Shown here in pieces: positions 61,499 to 64,000 of a DNA stretch of 64,000 bases. The position numbers were made by a program, and so were the translations under genes. Numbering within the stretch: the stretch's first letter is position 1; each line of letters begins with the position of its first letter. Source of the stretch: an uncultured Lachnospiraceae bacterium (GTDB lineage Bacteria > Bacillota > Clostridia > Lachnospirales > Lachnospiraceae); assembly GCA_910587155.1 (NCBI GenBank), contig CAJULA010000010.1:1-64000 (forward strand). The letters are read 5' to 3'. Below the pieces are notes generated by a model. That model searched no databases, had not been told where the DNA came from, and saw nothing but the letters and a program-made list of their open reading frames with translations.

Positions 61499-62293
61499 AT
61501 GACAGATATGTTTTCATTGCAGGGTAAGGTGGCTCTTGTGACAGGTGCGGCCTATGGAATCGGCTTTGCCATTGCGGAGTGTTACGCAAAGGCAGGGGCC
61601 AGAGTGGTATTTAACTGTCGTTCCCGTGCACATCTGGAGCAGGCGCTGGAAGAGTATAAAGCAAAAGGAATTGAGGCAAAGGGGTATCTCTGTGATGTCA
61701 CGGACGACAGACAGGTAGGAGATATGGTTGCTGACATTGAGAAGGAACTGGGATCGGTGGATATTCTGGTGAATAATGCGGGAATCATCAAACGGATTCC
61801 GATGACGGAGATGTCGGCAGAGGACTTCAGGCAGGTAATTGATATTGATCTTACGGCTGCTTTTATCGTATCCAAAGCAGTACTGCCGAAGATGATGGAA
61901 AAAAAGAGAGGTAAGATCATTAATATATGCTCCATGATGAGTGAACTGGGGCGGGAGACTGTTTCTGCCTATGCCGCTGCAAAAGGTGGTTTGAAGATGC
62001 TCACAAGAAATATTGCTTCCGAGTATGGCGGATACCAGATCCAGTGCAATGGTATCGGGCCGGGTTATATCGCCACGCCGCAGACAGCGCCGCTGCGCCA
62101 GAAGCAGCCCGATGGCAGCCGGCATCCGTTTGACAGTTTTATCCTTGCAAAGACACCGGCCGCAAGATGGGGAACACCGGAAGATCTGATGGGGCCGGCT
62201 CTGTTTCTGGCATCGGAAGCATCGGATTTTGTCAATGGCCAGATCCTATATGTGGATGGCGGAATTCTGGCTTATATAGGAAAGCAGCCGTAA
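61499..62293 (+). CDS. SDR dehydrogenase (KduD / gluconate 5-dehydrogenase type)
   Basis: A 264-residue short-chain dehydrogenase. The cofactor motif is VTGAAYGIGFA, NNAG is in LVNNAGIIKR, and the active site is Ser in ICSMMSE with YAAAK. The segment FILAKTPAARWGTPEDL is typical of gluconate 5-dehydrogenases. With KduI encoded nearby, reduction of the diketo intermediate to KDG (the KduD reaction) is equally likely. The start is 61499 or the ATG at 61508. Confidence 0.88.
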   Translation: MTDMFSLQGKVALVTGAAYGIGFAIAECYAKAGARVVFNCRSRAHLEQALEEYKAKGIEAKGYLCDVTDDRQVGDMVADIEKELGSVDILVNNAGIIKRIPMTEMSAEDFRQVIDIDLTAAFIVSKAVLPKMMEKKRGKIINICSMMSELGRETVSAYAAAKGGLKMLTRNIASEYGGYQIQCNGIGPGYIATPQTAPLRQKQPDGSRHPFDSFILAKTPAARWGTPEDLMGPALFLASEASDFVNGQILYVDGGILAYIGKQP

Positions 62294-62359
62294 CGGTTCG
62301 GACAGGTTTGCGTGTTTGTTGTGTTCACTGTAAAATATGATTCAGGAGGATAGGGTATT

Positions 62360-63385
62360 ATGGCAAAAAAGGTAGTTACATTTGGGGAGATTATGCTCAG
62401 ACTGGCACCGGAAGGATATTATCGTTTTGTGCAGGCGGATACGCTGGGGGCGACTTACGGCGGCGGTGAAGCCAATGTGGCGGTGTCTCTGGCGAATTAT
62501 GGGTTTGATGCGTATTATGTTACGAAACTGCCCACACATGAGATCGGACAGGCGGCGGTTAATTCACTGAGACGATTCGGCGTGAATACGGATTATATTA
62601 CAAGAGGCGGCAAGCGGGTAGGAATCTATTTCCTTGAAAAGGGCGCTTCCCAGCGGCCTTCGAAGGTGATCTATGACAGAGCCGGTTCGGCGATTGCGGA
62701 AGCTTCCAAAGAGGATTTTAACTGGACGGAGATTTTTGAAGGCGCAGAATGGTTCCATTTTACGGGTATTACGCCTGCGCTTAACGATGAGGTGGCGGCT
62801 ATCTGCCTGGATGCCTGCAAAGCGGCAAAAGAAGCAGGGGTAACAATTTCCTGTGATCTGAATTACAGAAAGAAGTTATGGAGCAAAGAAAAGGCGGGAC
62901 AGGTGATGGGACAGCTCTGTGAATATGTGGATGTCTGCATTGCCAATGAAGAGGATGCGGCGGATGTATTCGGTATCCACGCGTCCAATACTGACGTCAC
63001 AACGGGAAAGGTAAATAAGGAAGGCTATAAGGAAGTGGCCAGACAGCTTGCTGACAGGTTCGGATTTGAGAAGGTGGCCATCACGCTGCGGGAATCTCTG
63101 TCGGCAAATGATAATAACTGGTCTGCCATGCTGTACGATGGCGGCGAATACTTCTTCAGTAAGCAATATGCGATGCATATCGTGGATCGCGTGGGAGGCG
63201 GGGACAGCTTTGGCGGCGGCCTGATCTGTGCCACTCTGCAGGGATATGCTTCCCAGCAGATTATCGAATTTGCGACAGCAGCATCCTGCCTGAAGCATAC
63301 GATTGAAGGAGATTATAATATGGTCTCCATGGACGAGGTGCTGACACTGGCGGGAGGCGACGGTTCCGGAAGGGTTCAGAGATAA
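62360..63385 (+). CDS. PfkB-family 2-keto-3-deoxygluconate kinase
   Basis: A 341-residue PfkB kinase. The N-terminal VVTFGEIMLRLAPEGYYRFVQAD is typical of KDG kinases of Bacteroides and Thermotoga. Other segments are GGGEANVAVSLANYG, ISCDLNYRKKLWS and the catalytic DRVGGGDSFGGGL. AGGAGG lies about 12 bp before the ATG. It ends in a strong terminator. It is only distantly similar to the kinase at 56359. Confidence 0.9.
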   Translation: MAKKVVTFGEIMLRLAPEGYYRFVQADTLGATYGGGEANVAVSLANYGFDAYYVTKLPTHEIGQAAVNSLRRFGVNTDYITRGGKRVGIYFLEKGASQRPSKVIYDRAGSAIAEASKEDFNWTEIFEGAEWFHFTGITPALNDEVAAICLDACKAAKEAGVTISCDLNYRKKLWSKEKAGQVMGQLCEYVDVCIANEEDAADVFGIHASNTDVTTGKVNKEGYKEVARQLADRFGFEKVAITLRESLSANDNNWSAMLYDGGEYFFSKQYAMHIVDRVGGGDSFGGGLICATLQGYASQQIIEFATAASCLKHTIEGDYNMVSMDEVLTLAGGDGSGRVQR

Positions 63386-63395
63386 GCGATTAAGA

Positions 63396-63421
63396 AAAAA
63401 GGGGCGTTCCTGCCCCTTTTT
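63396..63421. terminator. Bidirectional terminator between kinase and regulator
   Basis: Stem AAAAAGGGGC (63396-63405) and GCCCCTTTTT (63412-63421) with a 6-base loop. The A run on one side and T run on the other allow it to serve both convergent genes. Confidence 0.9.
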
Positions 63422-63440
63422 ATGTGCAATGAGAATATCT

Positions 63441-64000
63441 TTATCCGGGATGGTATCCCAGTTCACCGGAAAGTTTGCCGGCCACATCCAGAATCAGGGC
63501 GGAGAGCTCAGGTATCCTTTCATCCGGCATACGAAAGATGGGAGCGGAAATACTGATGGCGTATTCCGCACTTCCGGTATAATCGGTAATTGCTGTGGCC
63601 AGACAGCGGACTCCCAGTTCATTCTCCTCATTGTCCAGAGAATAGCCCCGGATACGTACCTGTGCCAGATCTTTTAACAGCTGTTCCGGGTCAAGAATGG
63701 TATGTTCGGTCCTGGGGGATACCTGGCATTTGGCAAGTATTTCCCGGATTTCGTTGTCCGGGAGTCGTGCCATAATCGCTTTTCCCACACCGGTGCAGTA
63801 CAGCGGGCTGATCATACCGATAAAGGAGGCCATCTGAATGGAGCGGCCTGTATTGGATGGCTCCAGTTTCTGAATATAACAGATAGTATCGTCCACCCGT
63901 TTCACCAGGTGGACGGTTTCATAAGTCTGTTCCATCAGATATTTCAGATAGGGTTGTGAAATGGAGAGAATATCCATCTGTTTCAGTACTTTACCCGATA
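63441..64000 (-). CDS. IclR-family transcriptional regulator, N-terminus cut by window edge
   Basis: The C-terminal part of an IclR regulator, at least 185 residues, open to the right edge. It begins within the window at SGKVLKQMDILSISQPYLKYL and shows the effector domain: ETVHLVKRVDDTICYIQKL, CTGVGKAIMA, RGYSLDNEENELGVRCLATAI and SISAPIFRM. The winged-helix DNA-binding domain must lie beyond 64000. Together with the tandem palindromes at the two KDG promoters, it is the best candidate for local control; KdgR-type IclR proteins use KDG as effector. Confidence 0.9.
   Translation of the reverse strand, partial: SGKVLKQMDILSISQPYLKYLMEQTYETVHLVKRVDDTICYIQKLEPSNTGRSIQMASFIGMISPLYCTGVGKAIMARLPDNEIREILAKCQVSPRTEHTILDPEQLLKDLAQVRIRGYSLDNEENELGVRCLATAITDYTGSAEYAISISAPIFRMPDERIPELSALILDVAGKLSGELGYHPG

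Noticed and set aside
1..64000. Insertion sequences, prophage genes, toxin-antitoxin or defence systems
   Set aside because: No transposase, integrase, phage structural gene, restriction enzyme or CRISPR-associated gene was recognised in any frame.

Overview
The window looks like the replication-origin region of a low-to-moderate GC Gram-positive anaerobe, most likely a member of the Lachnospiraceae (Clostridia). The evidence is the classic origin order (rsmG-mnmG-mnmE-jag-yidC-yidD-rnpA-rpmH // dnaA-dnaN-yaaA-recF-gyrB-gyrA), clostridial Tad-pilus and flagellin genes, BofA and DUF2508 proteins typical of the Firmicutes sporulation lineage, strong AGGAGG ribosome binding sites and several TTG starts. 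No transposase, phage gene or CRISPR array was seen. The species cannot be fixed from the sequence alone.

Layout. (1) 1-291: two perfect 16-bp parS sites, so the parA/parB genes probably lie just to the left. (2) 292-2767: a LuxR-type response regulator, a short soluble histidine kinase and an alpha/beta hydrolase. (3) 2769-9696, minus strand: the tRNA-modification, membrane-insertion and ribosome/RNase P genes. (4) 9697-18621: a bipartite oriC with DnaA boxes on both sides of dnaA, then the replication and gyrase genes. (5) 18645-25603: a cation/proton antiporter, tyrS, a HAD phosphatase, two minus-strand envelope proteins, tRNA-Lys(CUU), tatD and rsmA. (6) 25604-30912: a GC-rich structured intergenic element, a 1035-residue protein with a degenerate AAA+ domain, and glgB. 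(7) 31028-35868: a flagellar mini-operon (DUF6240-like protein, flagellin, FliS) behind a candidate sigma-28-type promoter, then DUF2508 and bofA. (8) 36658-46451: a full Tad (type IVb) pilus assembly locus ending in a DUF6382/FHA signalling protein that is split by a -1 frame change at a run of seven A. (9) 46504-52831: housekeeping and metabolic genes (flavodoxin-SCP2 fusion, HIT protein, murG, pgi, a 2-hydroxyacid dehydrogenase). (10) 53162-64000: a 4-deoxyuronate / 2-keto-3-deoxygluconate (KDG) catabolic locus.

The last block works as a unit. A tripartite tricarboxylate-type (TTT) transporter and an MFS permease import the substrate. KduI and an SDR dehydrogenase convert 5-keto-4-deoxyuronate to KDG, two PfkB kinases phosphorylate it, and two KDPG aldolases (one fused to a VOC/glyoxalase-like domain) split it to pyruvate and glyceraldehyde-3-phosphate. 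Two sigma-70-type promoters in this block have the same layout: TTGACA, a 16-bp spacer, TATAAT, then two tandem 17-bp palindromes separated by 3 bp. An IclR-family regulator, cut off by the right edge of the window, is the obvious candidate to bind them.

The observations most worth following up are the shared tandem operators, the frameshifted DUF6382/FHA gene, the TadE-like protein with a duplicated cysteine motif, the pseudo-AAA protein with 12-residue repeats, the sigma-28-like promoter that runs into a terminator-like hairpin, and two structured intergenic elements of unknown nature.
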